Positions 28,606-39,005 of a DNA stretch of 64,000 bases are shown here, piece after piece. Both the position numbers and the translations under genes were made by a program. Under the pieces are notes generated by a model. The model did not search any database. It worked only from the letters and a program-made list of their open reading frames with translations, and was not told the origin of the DNA. The DNA lies in NCBI GenBank assembly GCA_025062155.1, contig JANXAM010000004.1, positions 67,160 through 131,159 of the forward strand. The letters run 5' to 3'. The number at the start of each line of letters is the position of its first letter. The stretch's first letter is position 1. The stretch is from Gloeomargarita sp. SKYB120. GTDB lineage: Bacteria > Cyanobacteriota > Cyanobacteriia > Gloeomargaritales > Gloeomargaritaceae.

Positions 28606-30020
28606 ACCCGTTCCAGCATGAACTTCGAGCGTTTGAGAGTGTCAGGAACCGGAATCGGGTAATTGCCGGTGAAACAGGCCGAACAAAACTGCTGGGGGGA
28701 CTGACCCGTGGCGCGGAACATGCCTTCCCAGCTCAGGTAAGCTAGGGAGTCCACCTCCAAATGAGCGGCAATTTCCGGCACTGACTGGCGCGCGGCAATC
28801 AGTTGGTCCTGGTTGTCCGTGTCAATCCCGTAGAAGCAGGGGTGGGTCACTGGCGGCGACGAAATCCGCATATGCACCTCGCGCACGCCCGCTTCCCGCA
28901 ACGCCCGCACCAATTTCCGGCTGGTGGTCCCCCGCACGATGGAATCGTCCACCACCACCACTCGCTGCGACTGCAGAACATCCCGCAGCGGGTTGAGTTT
29001 CATGCGAATCCCCGTTTCCCGCATCGTCTGGGTTGGCTGGATGAAGGTGCGTCCCACGTAGCGGTTTTTGATCAACCCTTCGGCGTAGGGAATGCCGCTG
29101 GCGTGGGCGTAACCAATCGCGGCAGGCACCCCCGAATCCGGCACAGGAATCACCAAATCCGCATCCGCGGGGGCTTCCTGGGCCAAAATTTCCCCCAACC
29201 GGCGCCGGTAGGTGTAGAGACTGTGGCCCTCCATGATGCTGTCGGGGCGGGCGAAATAGATCATCTCAAACACGCACAACTTGCGGTTGGCCGGTTGCCA
29301 CTGGCCGCTGGTCAAGCCTTCCGGTGTGATCCACACCCATTCCCCCGGTTCGACCTCCCGCAGGTAGTCCGCTCCGATGATGTCCAGGGCGCAGGTTTCC
29401 GAGGCCAGCACCAACCCCTTTTCCCCTAGGGTCCCCAGCACCAGCGGGCGCACCCCATAGCTATCTCGCAGCCCGAGAATTCCCGCTGGTGTGCCGATGA
29501 CAACGCTGAAAGCTCCTAAGCACTGCCTAGCCATTTGCACAGCACCGGTGACCCAATCGGCCCCTGCATCCACCGCCTGGGCCAACAACTGGGCCATGAC
29601 CTCCGAATCCGTCGTGGCCTGGAGGGGATAGCGGTCGGTGGGAAGCGCACGCCGCAGCTCCAGGGTGTTGATGAGATTGCCGTTGTGGGCGAGCGCCAAG
29701 GACCCCAAACGACTGGAAACCACCACCGGCTGGGCATTGACCACTCGGCTGCTCCCGGTCGTGGAATAGCGGTTATGCCCAACCGCCCACTGCCCCGGTA
29801 ATTGCCGCAGGATGTCTTCCCGGAACACCTGCGAAACCAGCCCCATCTGCTTGTAGCAGTACACCTGTCCCCGGTCAAAAGTGGCAATGCCGGCCGATTC
29901 CTGGCCTCGGTGCTGCAGCGCGTAGAGACCGAAGTAGGCAAGCTTGGCCACTTCTTCCCCCGGCGCGTACACGCCAAAAACGCCGCAGGCTTCTTCCGGT
30001 TTGTCGGGCGGGCTGGTCAT
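28602..30020 (-). CDS. purF: amidophosphoribosyltransferase
   Basis: Transfers the glutamine amide to PRPP to give 5-phosphoribosylamine, the first step of purine synthesis. At 472 aa it is full length. The nucleophile Cys12 follows an 11-residue propeptide (PEEACGVFG), as in the Bacillus-type enzyme. Glutaminase motifs (QHRGQESAGI, GHNRYSTTG) and the PRPP-binding VVVVDDSIVRGTTSR are present. Cysteines of the iron-sulfur type are also visible: one in VTHPCFYGID and two in FCSACFTG. It converges on the DUF4349 gene with a 4-bp overlap of the stops. Confidence 0.97.
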   Translation of the reverse strand: MTSPPDKPEEACGVFGVYAPGEEVAKLAYFGLYALQHRGQESAGIATFDRGQVYCYKQMGLVSQVFREDILRQLPGQWAVGHNRYSTTGSSRVVNAQPVVVSSRLGSLALAHNGNLINTLELRRALPTDRYPLQATTDSEVMAQLLAQAVDAGADWVTGAVQMARQCLGAFSVVIGTPAGILGLRDSYGVRPLVLGTLGEKGLVLASETCALDIIGADYLREVEPGEWVWITPEGLTSGQWQPANRKLCVFEMIYFARPDSIMEGHSLYTYRRRLGEILAQEAPADADLVIPVPDSGVPAAIGYAHASGIPYAEGLIKNRYVGRTFIQPTQTMRETGIRMKLNPLRDVLQSQRVVVVDDSIVRGTTSRKLVRALREAGVREVHMRISSPPVTHPCFYGIDTDNQDQLIAARQSVPEIAAHLEVDSLAYLSWEGMFRATGQSPQQFCSACFTGNYPIPVPDTLKRSKFMLERV

Positions 30021-30144
30021 AGTGCAGTCACCGAGATTACTTTTAACCCAATCTTAACAATAAAGGCGCTCCCCTTTTTAGGGTACCGCTGTGGCTGGGT
30101 CCTGACCACCAACCCGCCGTTTCGTTCTATAGTAGGAGTCGGGT

Positions 30145-30936
30145 GTGAGGTCGAAGGCTGTGCTGCGCAAGGGGTGGTGGGCTGTCCTTTGGCTCTGGAT
30201 AAGTTGGGCCACGCCAGGGTGGGCGACAGTCACAATGCGGGTTTTTTTACGGCAGACCTACCAGCCGCTGACGCTGGGGACTTCAACCCCTGGCCAGGTG
30301 GTGGATGCCTACGGGCGACTGGTGGCTACCCTGCCGCCGCTTAGACGCCTAATTGCCCAAGCTCACAACGGCGAGGTGACCATCGCTGGGCAACGGGGGC
30401 CGTGGTTTTGGGTGCTACCGAGCAGCGGTGGGTATGTCTATGCGGGTGACGGCTGGTATCGGGGGCGGCTGTTGCTGCTGGCGCGTAACGGTTTGAGCGT
30501 GATCAACTATGTGGACCTAGAGGAATATCTCTACAGCGTGGTGGGAGCGGAGATGTACGCCCACTGGCCAGCGGCAGCCCTACAGGCCCAAGCGGTGGCT
30601 GCGCGTTCTTATGCCGTCACCAAGCGCTTGCAACCGGCGGACCGGTATTACGACCTGGGCACCACCGAGCGCCATCAGGTGTACCGAGGATTGCGCTCCG
30701 AACAGCCCAGCACGCGGGCGGCGGTGGATGCCACGCGCGGGCAAATTCTCACCTACCGGGGGGGCATTGTCCTGACCCAGTACGCCGCAAACGACAACAT
30801 CGTGCGAGACGTGTTTGGAGGACGGGGCATGAGCCAACGACGGGCCTACGAGCTGGCGAAACGGCAGTACAACTACCTGCAAATTCTTGGCCACTTTTTC
30901 CCAGGAACTCGCCTGGGGCGTATTCAGGGGTACTGA
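30145..30936 (+). CDS. SpoIID/LytB-domain protein
   Basis: A 263-aa exported protein starting at GTG. A signal sequence (KGWWAVLWLWISWATPGWA) leads into a SpoIID/LytB domain. Typical motifs are VDLEEYLYSVVGAEM, AAALQAQAVAARSYA, YDLGTTERHQVYRG and, near the end, a GGRGMSQRRAYELAK stretch where many relatives have GHGVGMSQ. In Bacillus SpoIID cleaves glycan strands of peptidoglycan; in cyanobacteria the relatives are probably periplasmic cell-wall lytic enzymes. The ending LGRI is standard. The gene stands between divergent purF and petM with no clear partner. Confidence 0.88.
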   Translation: MRSKAVLRKGWWAVLWLWISWATPGWATVTMRVFLRQTYQPLTLGTSTPGQVVDAYGRLVATLPPLRRLIAQAHNGEVTIAGQRGPWFWVLPSSGGYVYAGDGWYRGRLLLLARNGLSVINYVDLEEYLYSVVGAEMYAHWPAAALQAQAVAARSYAVTKRLQPADRYYDLGTTERHQVYRGLRSEQPSTRAAVDATRGQILTYRGGIVLTQYAANDNIVRDVFGGRGMSQRRAYELAKRQYNYLQILGHFFPGTRLGRIQGY

Positions 30937-30982
30937 GCCTTTTCGCTATGATGGAAAGGTAAAAACGTCACAGGTCAAGGGA

Positions 30983-31123
30983 ATGGCGGCGGAAATTTGG
31001 AGTCACGCAGCGGTCATTGCGGGGATGGTGCTGGTGGGCGTGGCCAGTGGGTTTGTGTTGATCAAACTCACGGGGGAATCTTCCGCTGGACGGCTGTTTA
31101 AAATTACGGGCAAACAAGAGTAA
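30983..31123 (+). CDS. petM: cytochrome b6-f complex subunit PetM
   Basis: A 46-aa single-span membrane protein. The start MAAEIWSHAAVIAGMV and the ending of the span, GFVLIKLTGE, match the pattern of PetM (subunit VII), a short hydrophobic stabilising subunit of the b6f complex in the thylakoid membrane. PetM is usually about 35 residues; this one has an extra basic C-terminal tail (FKITGKQE). The frame is open upstream, but that part overlaps the SpoIID gene and is not conserved-looking. It sits 3-9 bp ahead of the hybrid kinase gene. The small size limits certainty. Confidence 0.6.
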   Translation: MAAEIWSHAAVIAGMVLVGVASGFVLIKLTGESSAGRLFKITGKQE

Positions 31124-31132
31124 ACGGTGCCC

Positions 31133-34100
31133 ATGGCTGACCCGCCTGCTGACGACATCCTGGCTTGCTTTCGGGCCGAAGCACCCCAGCTATTGGCGGA
31201 ATTGGAGAAGGGTTTGTTGAATCTACGGCGGGAGCGGTCAGCGGCGGCTTACTACCGTCTGATGCGAGTGGCCCATTCCCTGAAAGGGGGCGCAGCCAGC
31301 GTCGGGATGCACAGTATTCAGACCTTGGCCCAGCGCTTGGAGGAGGTCTTGCAAATCCTAACCGTGCGTCCTGAAACGGATGTTGACGCCATCGAAGATT
31401 TGTTGCTGCAGGGCTTTGACTGTTTGCGCTTGCCCCTGGCCCAGTGGCTGAAAACGGGGGTGTGTGACGCCGAGCCGAGCCTGCGACGGGCTGAGGTGAT
31501 TTACCCGCAGTTGACGGAACGGTTAGGGCCAAAACCCCAGGCGGTGGAACCCTTGACATCGCAGGATTTGCAGGTGGACCTTGTGCAAACCCTGTTGGAG
31601 ACAGATATTGCCCCTAAAATCCAAGAAATTCGCGGGTTATTAAGCCAACCCCACTCCCCCCTGCTGGTGGGAGAACTGCGGGCACAATTCGACGTGCTGG
31701 CGGGGTTGGGGGAAATGCTGGATTTAACGGGATTGACTCGCATCAGTCGCTTGGCCTTGGCGGCCTTGACCCACCATCCCGAGCAGGCGTTGACCATTGC
31801 CGAGATGGCGCTGCGGGACCTGGAAGCTGGAGGGCCACAAGCAGCGCCGAGTCCTGAGCTGGTGGCCTGGAGTGAATCTCTCGGATCCCCAACCGACGTC
31901 GAGCGGGTGGCCCTGAAAGAAACCCCTATTCCGCAGGAGCAGCCAGCCCTGGCCGACAACGGGGGTGCACCGTTTCCAGTATCCCTGTGGGAGGAAATCG
32001 CCAATCAACCGACCGAGTTTGACCCAACGGCGCAGGGCCGGGTGGCCGAGACTGCGACTTCCCTGGGAGAAGCAACCGGTTTGGAGTGGTCGTCAACCGC
32101 AGATGCGCTGGCACCGGCGATGAGCGATGCATCCACTGCTTGGGCTAGTGGCACGCCCATCGAACCGGCTCCGGCAACGGCACCTGCTGGAGACGTTGAA
32201 CCGATGCCCGATACGTCCCTATCCCTTTGGGAGGAGTTGGGTCGTCTCGAATTCACCGAATCCCAGGCGTCTGACACGCCGCCACCTGGTGACCAAACTG
32301 GAGCTGAAGCTACGGCGGATGGGTTCTGGACCGGCCCGCCTTTGCCGCCGCCCACGGAGACCAACGCGGACGCGCTGGCGTTTTTTGCCCAGGAGGCGCA
32401 GGAGTTGCTCCAGACGTTGGAAACCGGTCTGCTGGAGTTGCGCCAGCACCACGACATTCCCCATATCCATGCCCTGATGCGGGCGGCCCATTCCCTTAAA
32501 GGAGGGGCGGCGACGGTGGGTTGGACGGTGGTGCAAGGGATTGCCCATCGCCTGGAAAATGCTCTGCAAGCCCTGTACCACTGGCCAGGGGCGGTGGACC
32601 TGTCCCTGGAGGAGGCGCTGCTGCGGGCGTTCGACAGCCTGCGCCACCCGTTGCAAGCGCAGTTGGAGGGTCTGGAGCTAGACCCGAAGACGGTGCTCCA
32701 GCAAGCTGAGCAGGCCTTCCGGCCCCTTGAAGCGATGTTGGGTGCTACGGCATCCGCCCCTGCGCAAACCTACGTGCCTTCGTCCCAGGATTTGGGGGTG
32801 GACATGACCGCCACCATCTTTAGCGGCGATGTGCAGCAGGGGTTAACCCGTCTGGAGCAATGGCTGGCCCAACCGACACCGGACGACCTCACCGAGGTGA
32901 AAACCCAGTTGGAGGTTCTGGCCAGCATCGGAGAACTGCTCAACTTGGCGGGCTGGCGGGCGATTTGCCAAACCGGTCTCCAGGCGCTTGCCCAGCATCC
33001 AGAACAGGCAACGGCGATTGTGCCGGTCATCGTGCGGGATTTGCGCCAGGGCTACGCGCAGGTCATGGCAGGCGAGCGGGCGTATGGCGGTGCGGTCAGC
33101 CCCGAATTGCAGGCGTTTGTGGAACCAGAGACCGCGCCCCCACCGGTGGCAGAAACGCCGGCGCCGACCAGTCGCAGCGTGCGGGTAGACGTCGAGCGCT
33201 TGGAACGCCTGAACAATCTCATCGGCGAACTGGTCATCCAGGAGAACGGGGCGCTCTTGTACCAGCAACAGCTCCAGCAGCTGGTGCAGCGGTTTAACCA
33301 GCGCCTGCACAAGCTGGAAACCCTCAGCCGGTTATTGCAGGATGCGGCGGACCAAGCGACACTGCTATCGCCTCAAACCGGCGGCGGGCAACCGGCGTTG
33401 GACCCCCTGCAGATGGACACCTACAGCCCGCTCTACAGCTGGGTGCAGACGGTGATCGAGGAGGTGGCCCAGGTAGCGGAGATCATGCGGGATATGGGCT
33501 TGGTCACCCAGCAGGCCCAGGAGCAGTGGCGCAAAAAGCAGCAGACCCTTAAACACATCCGGAGTGATTTGCTGTGGATGCGCATGGTGCCCCTAAACGA
33601 CCTGCTGCAACGCTTCCCCCGCCTAATCCGCGATTTGAGCAGCCAGTATGGGAAGCAGGTGCGGCTGCGGCTGGTGGGGGCCAACACGTTGGTGGACAAG
33701 GCGGTTTTGGAAAAATTGAGCGACCCTCTTGTGCATCTGGTGCGCAACGCCTTCGACCACGGGATTGAACCGCCAGAGGAGCGCCGCCAGCGGGGGAAAA
33801 ACCCTGAAGGAACCATCGAGATTCACGCTTATTACCGGGGTAATCAAACCTACATCGTGGTGCGGGATGACGGGCGGGGCATTGATTTTGAACGGGTGCG
33901 CCAAAAAGCAATAGAAAAACAACTGTTGACCCCCGAACAGGCGGTCCAGGCAACGCAGGAGGAACTCATCAACTGCCTGTTTACGCCTGGCTTCTCAACG
34001 GCCCCAACCGTGAGCGATCTGTCGGGCCGGGGTGTGGGTTTGGACGTGGTGCGCTTGCAAATTCAAGCCCTGAAGGGCACGATTCAGGTGCATAGTGAGC

Positions 34101-34996
34101 CAGGGCAAGGCACGACCTTCACCCTGCGGTTGCCCCTGACCTTGACGATTACCAAGCTGCTGGTGTTTCGGCTGGAGCAGCAGTTGATGGCGCTGGCGGT
34201 GGATAGCTTGGCGGCGATTGTCCGTGTGCCGGATGAGGCATGGCTGACGGTGCAGGGACGGCGGTTGTACCGGTGGCAAGGGCGCTTGGTGCCCCTGATT
34301 CCCCCGTCGGTCCTGGCGTACCACTATCCGGTGCGGTGGAACCGGGCGACGCCGCCAGCCGAGCCTTTACCACTGGGGCAAACCCTGTTGTTGCTCAGCG
34401 TTGGCGACGCAGTTTATGGGCTGGAGATTGACCAGATTGTGCTGGAGCAGGACTTGGTGATCAAGCCCTTGAGCGGTCTGTTTCCCGCGCCCCCTTACGT
34501 GTATGGCTGTACGATCTTGGGAGATGGCCAGCTAGTGCCAGTGTTGGACGCCACAGCGCTGGTGCAGCACTGGCTCCGCACGCCGGAGCTAGGCGTTGTC
34601 ACGCCCCCAACACCTGTGCGCACCCTCGGCCAAACCGAAATCCTGGTGGTGGACGATTCCCTGACGATGCGGGGGATGTTGACCAAAACCCTGAGCAAAC
34701 ACGGCTACCAGGTGTACACGGCGGCGGATGGGCGGGAAGCCCTGGACGTCTTGGCGCAGCATCCAGGGATCAAGGCCGTCTTTTGCGATGTGGAAATGCC
34801 CCGCATGAACGGGTTTGAATTTCTAAGCGTTTGTCGCCAGCAGGGACGCTATCCCGATTTGCCCATCATCATGCTGACCTCGCGCGCGGGGCAAACCCAT
34901 CAGCAACTGGCAAAAGCCCTCGGGTGCAGCGCCTACTTGACCAAACCCTACCTAGAACCCGAGTTGTTGCAAACCTTGCGCCAGCTGACCGGTTAA
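31133..34996 (+). CDS. CheA-type hybrid histidine kinase with two Hpt domains and a receiver
   Basis: A 1287-aa chemotaxis/motility kinase. Two Hpt domains carry phosphoacceptor histidines His48 and His453, each in an AHSLKGGAA motif. Between and after them are acidic Pro/Ala-rich linkers. Then come the dimerisation helices (near 683, [14 protein letters not shown]), an HATPase domain (about 860-1000, [24 protein letters not shown]), a CheW-like domain (about 1005-1150) and a C-terminal receiver with Asp1219 in [12 protein letters not shown]. The order matches cyanobacterial PilL/PixL/TaxAY-type kinases that control type IV pilus motility and phototaxis. No CheW, methyl-accepting receptor or response-regulator genes are adjacent, so partners must lie elsewhere. 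A GTG at 31127 is an alternative start. Confidence 0.93.
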   Translation: MADPPADDILACFRAEAPQLLAELEKGLLNLRRERSAAAYYRLMRVAHSLKGGAASVGMHSIQTLAQRLEEVLQILTVRPETDVDAIEDLLLQGFDCLRLPLAQWLKTGVCDAEPSLRRAEVIYPQLTERLGPKPQAVEPLTSQDLQVDLVQTLLETDIAPKIQEIRGLLSQPHSPLLVGELRAQFDVLAGLGEMLDLTGLTRISRLALAALTHHPEQALTIAEMALRDLEAGGPQAAPSPELVAWSESLGSPTDVERVALKETPIPQEQPALADNGGAPFPVSLWEEIANQPTEFDPTAQGRVAETATSLGEATGLEWSSTADALAPAMSDASTAWASGTPIEPAPATAPAGDVEPMPDTSLSLWEELGRLEFTESQASDTPPPGDQTGAEATADGFWTGPPLPPPTETNADALAFFAQEAQELLQTLETGLLELRQHHDIPHIHALMRAAHSLKGGAATVGWTVVQGIAHRLENALQALYHWPGAVDLSLEEALLRAFDSLRHPLQAQLEGLELDPKTVLQQAEQAFRPLEAMLGATASAPAQTYVPSSQDLGVDMTATIFSGDVQQGLTRLEQWLAQPTPDDLTEVKTQLEVLASIGELLNLAGWRAICQTGLQALAQHPEQATAIVPVIVRDLRQGYAQVMAGERAYGGAVSPELQAFVEPETAPPPVAETPAPTSRSVRVDVERLERLNNLIGELVIQENGALLYQQQLQQLVQRFNQRLHKLETLSRLLQDAADQATLLSPQTGGGQPALDPLQMDTYSPLYSWVQTVIEEVAQVAEIMRDMGLVTQQAQEQWRKKQQTLKHIRSDLLWMRMVPLNDLLQRFPRLIRDLSSQYGKQVRLRLVGANTLVDKAVLEKLSDPLVHLVRNAFDHGIEPPEERRQRGKNPEGTIEIHAYYRGNQTYIVVRDDGRGIDFERVRQKAIEKQLLTPEQAVQATQEELINCLFTPGFSTAPTVSDLSGRGVGLDVVRLQIQALKGTIQVHSEPGQGTTFTLRLPLTLTITKLLVFRLEQQLMALAVDSLAAIVRVPDEAWLTVQGRRLYRWQGRLVPLIPPSVLAYHYPVRWNRATPPAEPLPLGQTLLLLSVGDAVYGLEIDQIVLEQDLVIKPLSGLFPAPPYVYGCTILGDGQLVPVLDATALVQHWLRTPELGVVTPPTPVRTLGQTEILVVDDSLTMRGMLTKTLSKHGYQVYTAADGREALDVLAQHPGIKAVFCDVEMPRMNGFEFLSVCRQQGRYPDLPIIMLTSRAGQTHQQLAKALGCSAYLTKPYLEPELLQTLRQLTG

Positions 34997-35343
34997 CCCG
35001 CCTGTTTCGCCGCCTCCACCACCTGGGCAAAGGTTTCGGGGTCAAGAATGCTCATCTGAGCCAGCATTTTTCGATTGAGGGCGATGCGGGCCTTGTGCAA
35101 TTGCCCAATGAACTGGCTGTAGGACAAGCCTGCCAGACGGGTGGCTGCATTGAGCCGTGCGATCCACAGGCGGCGAAAATCCCGTTTTTTCTCGCGCCGG
35201 TGCCGGTAGGCATAGCGCAGGGCCTTCATCACCCGCTGGTTGGCGGTGCGAAACAGCACCGATGCTGCGCCCCGAAATCCCTTGGCCAGCTTGAGAATTT
35301 TTTTCCGTCGCTTCCGGGCGACATTTCCCCGTTTGACGCGCAT
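34993..35343 (-). CDS. rplT: 50S ribosomal protein L20
   Basis: A 116-aa basic protein of the large ribosomal subunit needed early in its assembly. The family signatures [25 protein letters not shown] and [11 protein letters not shown] are clear and length is standard. It follows rpmI after 9 bp, the universal L35-L20 pair. Unlike many bacteria, infC is not immediately upstream. The stop overlaps that of the convergent hybrid kinase. Confidence 0.98.
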   Translation of the reverse strand: MRVKRGNVARKRRKKILKLAKGFRGAASVLFRTANQRVMKALRYAYRHRREKKRDFRRLWIARLNAATRLAGLSYSQFIGQLHKARIALNRKMLAQMSILDPETFAQVVEAAKQAG

Positions 35344-35352
35344 GGCAACCCC

Positions 35353-35553
35353 CTACTGCACCAGCATCAACCGCACATTGGCCAAGTCGCTTGCATGCAC
35401 CAACACCTTGTGGGCTAGCCGCCGTTTGCGTTGACTGGACTTTTTCTGCAACAGGTGATTGCGCATACTCTGCCGCCGCAGAATCTTGCCGCTACCCGTC
35501 ACCTGAAACCGCTTGGCCGCCGCCTTCCGGGTCTTGAGCTTTTGCTTCGACAT
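35353..35553 (-). CDS. rpmI: 50S ribosomal protein L35
   Basis: A 66-aa basic ribosomal protein. It starts [16 protein letters not shown] and has [17 protein letters not shown] and KSSQRKRRL, as expected for L35. The frame is open nine codons further upstream, but MSKQK is the conventional N-terminus. Forms an operon with rplT, which in other bacteria represses the pair through mRNA binding; the leader here was not analysed for that structure. Confidence 0.97.
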   Translation of the reverse strand: MSKQKLKTRKAAAKRFQVTGSGKILRRQSMRNHLLQKKSSQRKRRLAHKVLVHASDLANVRLMLVQ

Positions 35554-35612
35554 GGCCCTCACCAAAGTCATAGAGATCAATTATACAGTCAACGCCCGAG
35601 CCATCGCAAGCG

Positions 35613-37004
35613 CTACTTGGCGGTGAGACCGGCTTCGCGAGCCGCTTGGGCGACCGCCTGGGCCACGGTGGGCACCACCCGCGAGTCAAACACTGACGGG
35701 ATAATGTACTCCCGCTGCAACTCCTGGGGGCTGACCAAACTGGCAATGGCTCGCGCCGCCGCTAAGTACAGTTCTGGGGTCAATCGCCGCACTCGACTGT
35801 CGAGCGCCCCCCGAAAAATACCCGGAAACGCCAGCACATTGTTGATCTGGTTGGGGTAATCGCTGCGGCCCGTGGCGATCACCGCCACCTTATCTTCAAT
35901 CCACTCCGGCTGGATTTCCGGCACCGGGTTGGCCAGGGCAAACACAATCGCGTCAGGCGCCATGGTACGGACCATGTCTGGGGTGACTGCGCCCGGCACG
36001 CTCAACCCCAAAAACACGTCGGCCTCCACCAGCGCCTCGGCCAGGGTACCGGTTTGGGGCACAGCAAACGCTTGTTTCATCGGATGCAGGTCGTTCCGCT
36101 GCGTACTGACAATGCCCTGGGAGTCACACAGGACCAACCCTTGGGCGCCCGCCCGTTTCAAGAGCGCCGCCACCGCTAAACCCGCCGCACCCGCCCCGTT
36201 GATGACAATGCGCACCCGTTCCAGGGACTTGCCGACCCAGCGCAGGGCGTTCAACAGGGCTGCGAGCGTCACCACCGCCGTACCGTGCTGGTCGTCATGA
36301 AACACCGGCATATCCAACTCCTGTTGCAGGCGTTGTTCGATCACAAAACAGCGGGGTGCGCTGATATCCTCCAGATTGATGCCCCCAAACACCGGTGCCA
36401 CATGCTTGACCGTCTCCACGATGGCCTCTGGGTCCTGGGTATCGAGGCAAAGGGGAAACGCATCAATGCCGGCGAATTCCTTGAATAGCATGGCTTTGCC
36501 CTCCATCACCGGCAACGCAGCGTAAGGCCCTAGGTTCCCTAGCCCCAGCACGGCGCTCCCGTCGGTGACAATTGCCACGCAATTTTGCTTGATTGTGAAG
36601 CGGTAAACCTGGTCGGGGTTTTGGGCGATTTCGGCGCAGACCCGCCCGACACCAGGGGTGTAGGCCATCGCCAGGTCCGCCCGATTTTTCAGGGGAATTT
36701 TGCTCTGCAGGTGAATTTTGCCCCCCTGGTGCAATTTGAACGTCCGGTCGTCCACGCTCAACAACCGCACCTGGGGCAAGGACTTGAGGGTAGCGATGAT
36801 TCGTTCCTCGTGCTCTGGGCTGGTGGCATCAATCGTGATTTCACGGATGGCGGTCTGGCGGGTTTGCTCGATGAGAGTGATCGGCCCCAAGTTGCCGCCA
36901 GCTTCCCCAATCGCCTGGAGAACCGAGGCCAACTGCCCCACCCGGTTTGGGATGGCAATGCGTACCGTCAGGCTAAAACTAGGGCTGGGGGTCAGGGCAG
37001 TCAT
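35613..37004 (-). CDS. NAD(P)-dependent malic enzyme with N-terminal ACT domain
   Basis: A 463-aa oxidative decarboxylase converting malate to pyruvate and CO2. An ACT-like regulatory domain occupies about 1-80 (SLTVRIAIPNRVGQLASVL). The malic domain follows (AMAYTPGVGRVC, VTDGSAVLGLGNLG, MEGKAMLFKEFAGID, metal site LEDIS and HDDQHGTA), then the NAD-binding domain (VINGAGAAGLAVA). The extra ACT domain suggests amino-acid or other small-molecule control. The frame begins 28 codons earlier, but MTALTPS gives the sensible start and leaves a 73-bp gap to rplS. Pyruvate from this enzyme could feed PflB, which is inference. Confidence 0.93.
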   Translation of the reverse strand: MTALTPSPSFSLTVRIAIPNRVGQLASVLQAIGEAGGNLGPITLIEQTRQTAIREITIDATSPEHEERIIATLKSLPQVRLLSVDDRTFKLHQGGKIHLQSKIPLKNRADLAMAYTPGVGRVCAEIAQNPDQVYRFTIKQNCVAIVTDGSAVLGLGNLGPYAALPVMEGKAMLFKEFAGIDAFPLCLDTQDPEAIVETVKHVAPVFGGINLEDISAPRCFVIEQRLQQELDMPVFHDDQHGTAVVTLAALLNALRWVGKSLERVRIVINGAGAAGLAVAALLKRAGAQGLVLCDSQGIVSTQRNDLHPMKQAFAVPQTGTLAEALVEADVFLGLSVPGAVTPDMVRTMAPDAIVFALANPVPEIQPEWIEDKVAVIATGRSDYPNQINNVLAFPGIFRGALDSRVRRLTPELYLAAARAIASLVSPQELQREYIIPSVFDSRVVPTVAQAVAQAAREAGLTAK

Positions 37005-37077
37005 GGGAGGTGGATGATGCAGGAATTCCGTTGTCAACCCTAGCGTAGGCGGACCAGGTAAACCGTTCAGCCCGAAC

Positions 37078-37434
37078 CTAGATGTCAAACCGCTGTTTCA
37101 GGCGAGTCGCCTTGCCCACCCGTTTGCGCAGGTAGTACAGCTTGGCCCGCCGTACCACTGACTTCCGCAGCACTTCGATACTGGCAATGCGCGGGGAATG
37201 CACCAGAAAGACCCGTTCGACGCCGACTCCTTGAAAGGTCCTGCGCACCGTGATACTGAGATTGACCCCTGTACCGCGCCGGGCAATCACCACGCCCTCG
37301 TAGGGTTGCACCCGTTCCTTGCCCCCTTCTTGGATGACCACTCCCACCCTGACCGTGTCCCCCACATCAATTTGGGGCACATCCGACTTGAGATACTCGG
37401 CCTCAATGGACCGGATGATTGCCTGGGCGTTCAT
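37078..37434 (-). CDS. rplS: 50S ribosomal protein L19
   Basis: A 118-aa ribosomal protein at the 30S-50S interface. The signatures [21 protein letters not shown], split as [10 protein letters not shown] and [10 protein letters not shown], then [16 protein letters not shown] and [16 protein letters not shown] are unmistakable, and length is normal. In cyanobacteria rplS is not with trmD/rimM as in E. coli; here it lies between malic enzyme and a SpoU methylase. Confidence 0.98.
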   Translation of the reverse strand: MNAQAIIRSIEAEYLKSDVPQIDVGDTVRVGVVIQEGGKERVQPYEGVVIARRGTGVNLSITVRRTFQGVGVERVFLVHSPRIASIEVLRKSVVRRAKLYYLRKRVGKATRLKQRFDI

Positions 37435-37478
37435 GACCTAACCCCCCTACGCCAAACTCCAATCATATGCCAATTTTT

Positions 37479-38255
37479 TTAACTTGTCCAGCGCTGGCGC
37501 CAAGCCTCGTACAGGCAAACGGCGGCGGCCACCGCCACGTTCAAGGATTCGACTCCCGGTTGCTGGGGAATCCGCACCACCTGGTCGGCGACCTGTAACC
37601 AGGCGGCGGGCAAGCCCTGAGCTTCGTTTCCCAGCAGCAAGAGCGTAGGCCGTCGCCAATCCACCTGCCAGTAAATCTGGTCGCCCTGGGCATCGGCGGC
37701 GATCACCTGCACCTGCTGTTGCCGGTAGAGCTGCAGAACGGCTAGGGGGTCGTGACACACAACGGGCGGGCAACGGAACCATTGACCCGCCGCCGCGCGC
37801 AGGACTTTGGGATGGTAGGGGTCCACGCTGTCGTCCGTCAACCAGAACTGGGTCACCCCCACCGCCGCCGCTGTGCGAATCAAGGTGCCCACGTTCCCTG
37901 GGTCCTGCAACCGGTTGCCCAATAGATGCAGCCAACCCACAAGGGGTTGGGATGGAGCGGTGGGGATGGGCGCGACAGCCACGACGCCATCGGGATGGAC
38001 GGTTGTGGCCAGCACCTCCAGCACCGCTGGACTCACGGGTTGGGCAATCCCCGGCGGCAACCGGCCGAGCAACTCGGGATGGTGTTCCGCCCAGGCCGAC
38101 GTGTAGCAAACCTGTTTCAGGGCAACGCCTTGGTTGAGGGCTTCGCTGAGCAAATGCGTCCCTTCCAGTAAAAACTCCCCTCTTTCTCGGCGTCCCCTGG
38201 CAGTGTGGAGCAAACGAATCTGCTGCACCAGGGGGTTCCGACGGCTGGTGATCAC
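37479..38255 (-). CDS. SpoU/TrmH-family RNA 2'-O-methyltransferase
   Basis: A 258-aa SPOUT-class enzyme that probably methylates a ribose in rRNA or tRNA with S-adenosylmethionine. An N-terminal substrate-binding part (VITSRRNPLVQQIRLLH, GEFLLEGTHLLSEAL) precedes the trefoil-knot domain with motifs NRLQDPGNVGTLIRTA, LLLLGNEAQGLP and IPQQPGVESLNVAVAAAV. The third of three consecutive GTG codons (38255) overlaps the sdhB stop as GTGA, so it is taken as the start. Coupling to sdhB is positional only. Confidence 0.9.
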   Translation of the reverse strand: MITSRRNPLVQQIRLLHTARGRRERGEFLLEGTHLLSEALNQGVALKQVCYTSAWAEHHPELLGRLPPGIAQPVSPAVLEVLATTVHPDGVVAVAPIPTAPSQPLVGWLHLLGNRLQDPGNVGTLIRTAAAVGVTQFWLTDDSVDPYHPKVLRAAAGQWFRCPPVVCHDPLAVLQLYRQQQVQVIAADAQGDQIYWQVDWRRPTLLLLGNEAQGLPAAWLQVADQVVRIPQQPGVESLNVAVAAAVCLYEAWRQRWTS

Positions 38256-38980
38256 CACCACGAACGCCAGTACTGCCGTCGCAGGCGGGCAATCACCGTC
38301 AAGGGAATGCGTTGGGGGCACACTGCTGCACACTCACCGTGGTTGGAACAATGCCCAAAACCCTCCGCGTCCATTTGGGCTGTCATCTGCCGCACCCGCT
38401 GCGCCGCCTCCAGTTGACCCTGGGGCAAAAGGCTGAGATGGGTAATTTTTGCCCCAACAAACAGCGCTGCCGACTGATTGGGACAAGCCGCCACACAGGC
38501 GCCACAGCCGATGCAGGTTGCCGCCTGAAACGCTCGTTCCGCTGTCGAGGCCGGAATCGGGATCGTGTTGGCCTCGGGGGCGCTGCCCACGTTGACGCTG
38601 ATGTAGCCGCCCTGGGCCATGATCCGGTCAAAGGCGCTGCGGTCCACCACCAGATCCCGCACCACTGGAAACCCTGGAAATGGCTCGAGCGTCAGCGTTT
38701 GACCCGTGCGAAATTGCCGCATATACACCTGGCAGGTGGTCAGCCCCGCTTGCCCGTGGGGAATACCATTGACCAATATCCCGCAACTGCCGCAGATCCC
38801 TTCCCGGCAATCACTCTCAAACGCCACCGGTTCCTGTCCGCGCTTGATCAAGGCTTCATTGAGTTGGTCCAGGGTTTCCAGGAGCGACCACTGGGGAGAA
38901 ACCTCCGGAAGCGAGTAAGTCATCCAGCGCCCCGGCTGTTGGGGACCCGATTGCCGCCAGATTCGCAGGGTGATGTGCAT
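38252..38980 (-). CDS. sdhB: succinate dehydrogenase / fumarate reductase iron-sulfur subunit
   Basis: Carries electrons from the flavoprotein subunit to quinone. The [2Fe-2S] cysteines lie in DCREGICGSCGILVNG. The ferredoxin domain has CIGCGACVAACP and CSNHGECAAVCPQ for the 4Fe-4S and 3Fe-4S clusters. About 242 aa from the ATG at 38980 (MHITLRIWRQSG), which matches known starts better than the GTG at 39022 that overlaps the upstream gene. SdhA is not nearby, as is usual in cyanobacteria where sdhA and sdhB are unlinked. Confidence 0.93.
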   Translation of the reverse strand: MHITLRIWRQSGPQQPGRWMTYSLPEVSPQWSLLETLDQLNEALIKRGQEPVAFESDCREGICGSCGILVNGIPHGQAGLTTCQVYMRQFRTGQTLTLEPFPGFPVVRDLVVDRSAFDRIMAQGGYISVNVGSAPEANTIPIPASTAERAFQAATCIGCGACVAACPNQSAALFVGAKITHLSLLPQGQLEAAQRVRQMTAQMDAEGFGHCSNHGECAAVCPQRIPLTVIARLRRQYWRSWW

Positions 38981-39005
38981 GTGGGGAATTGGGTCGCCAT
39001 TAGTT

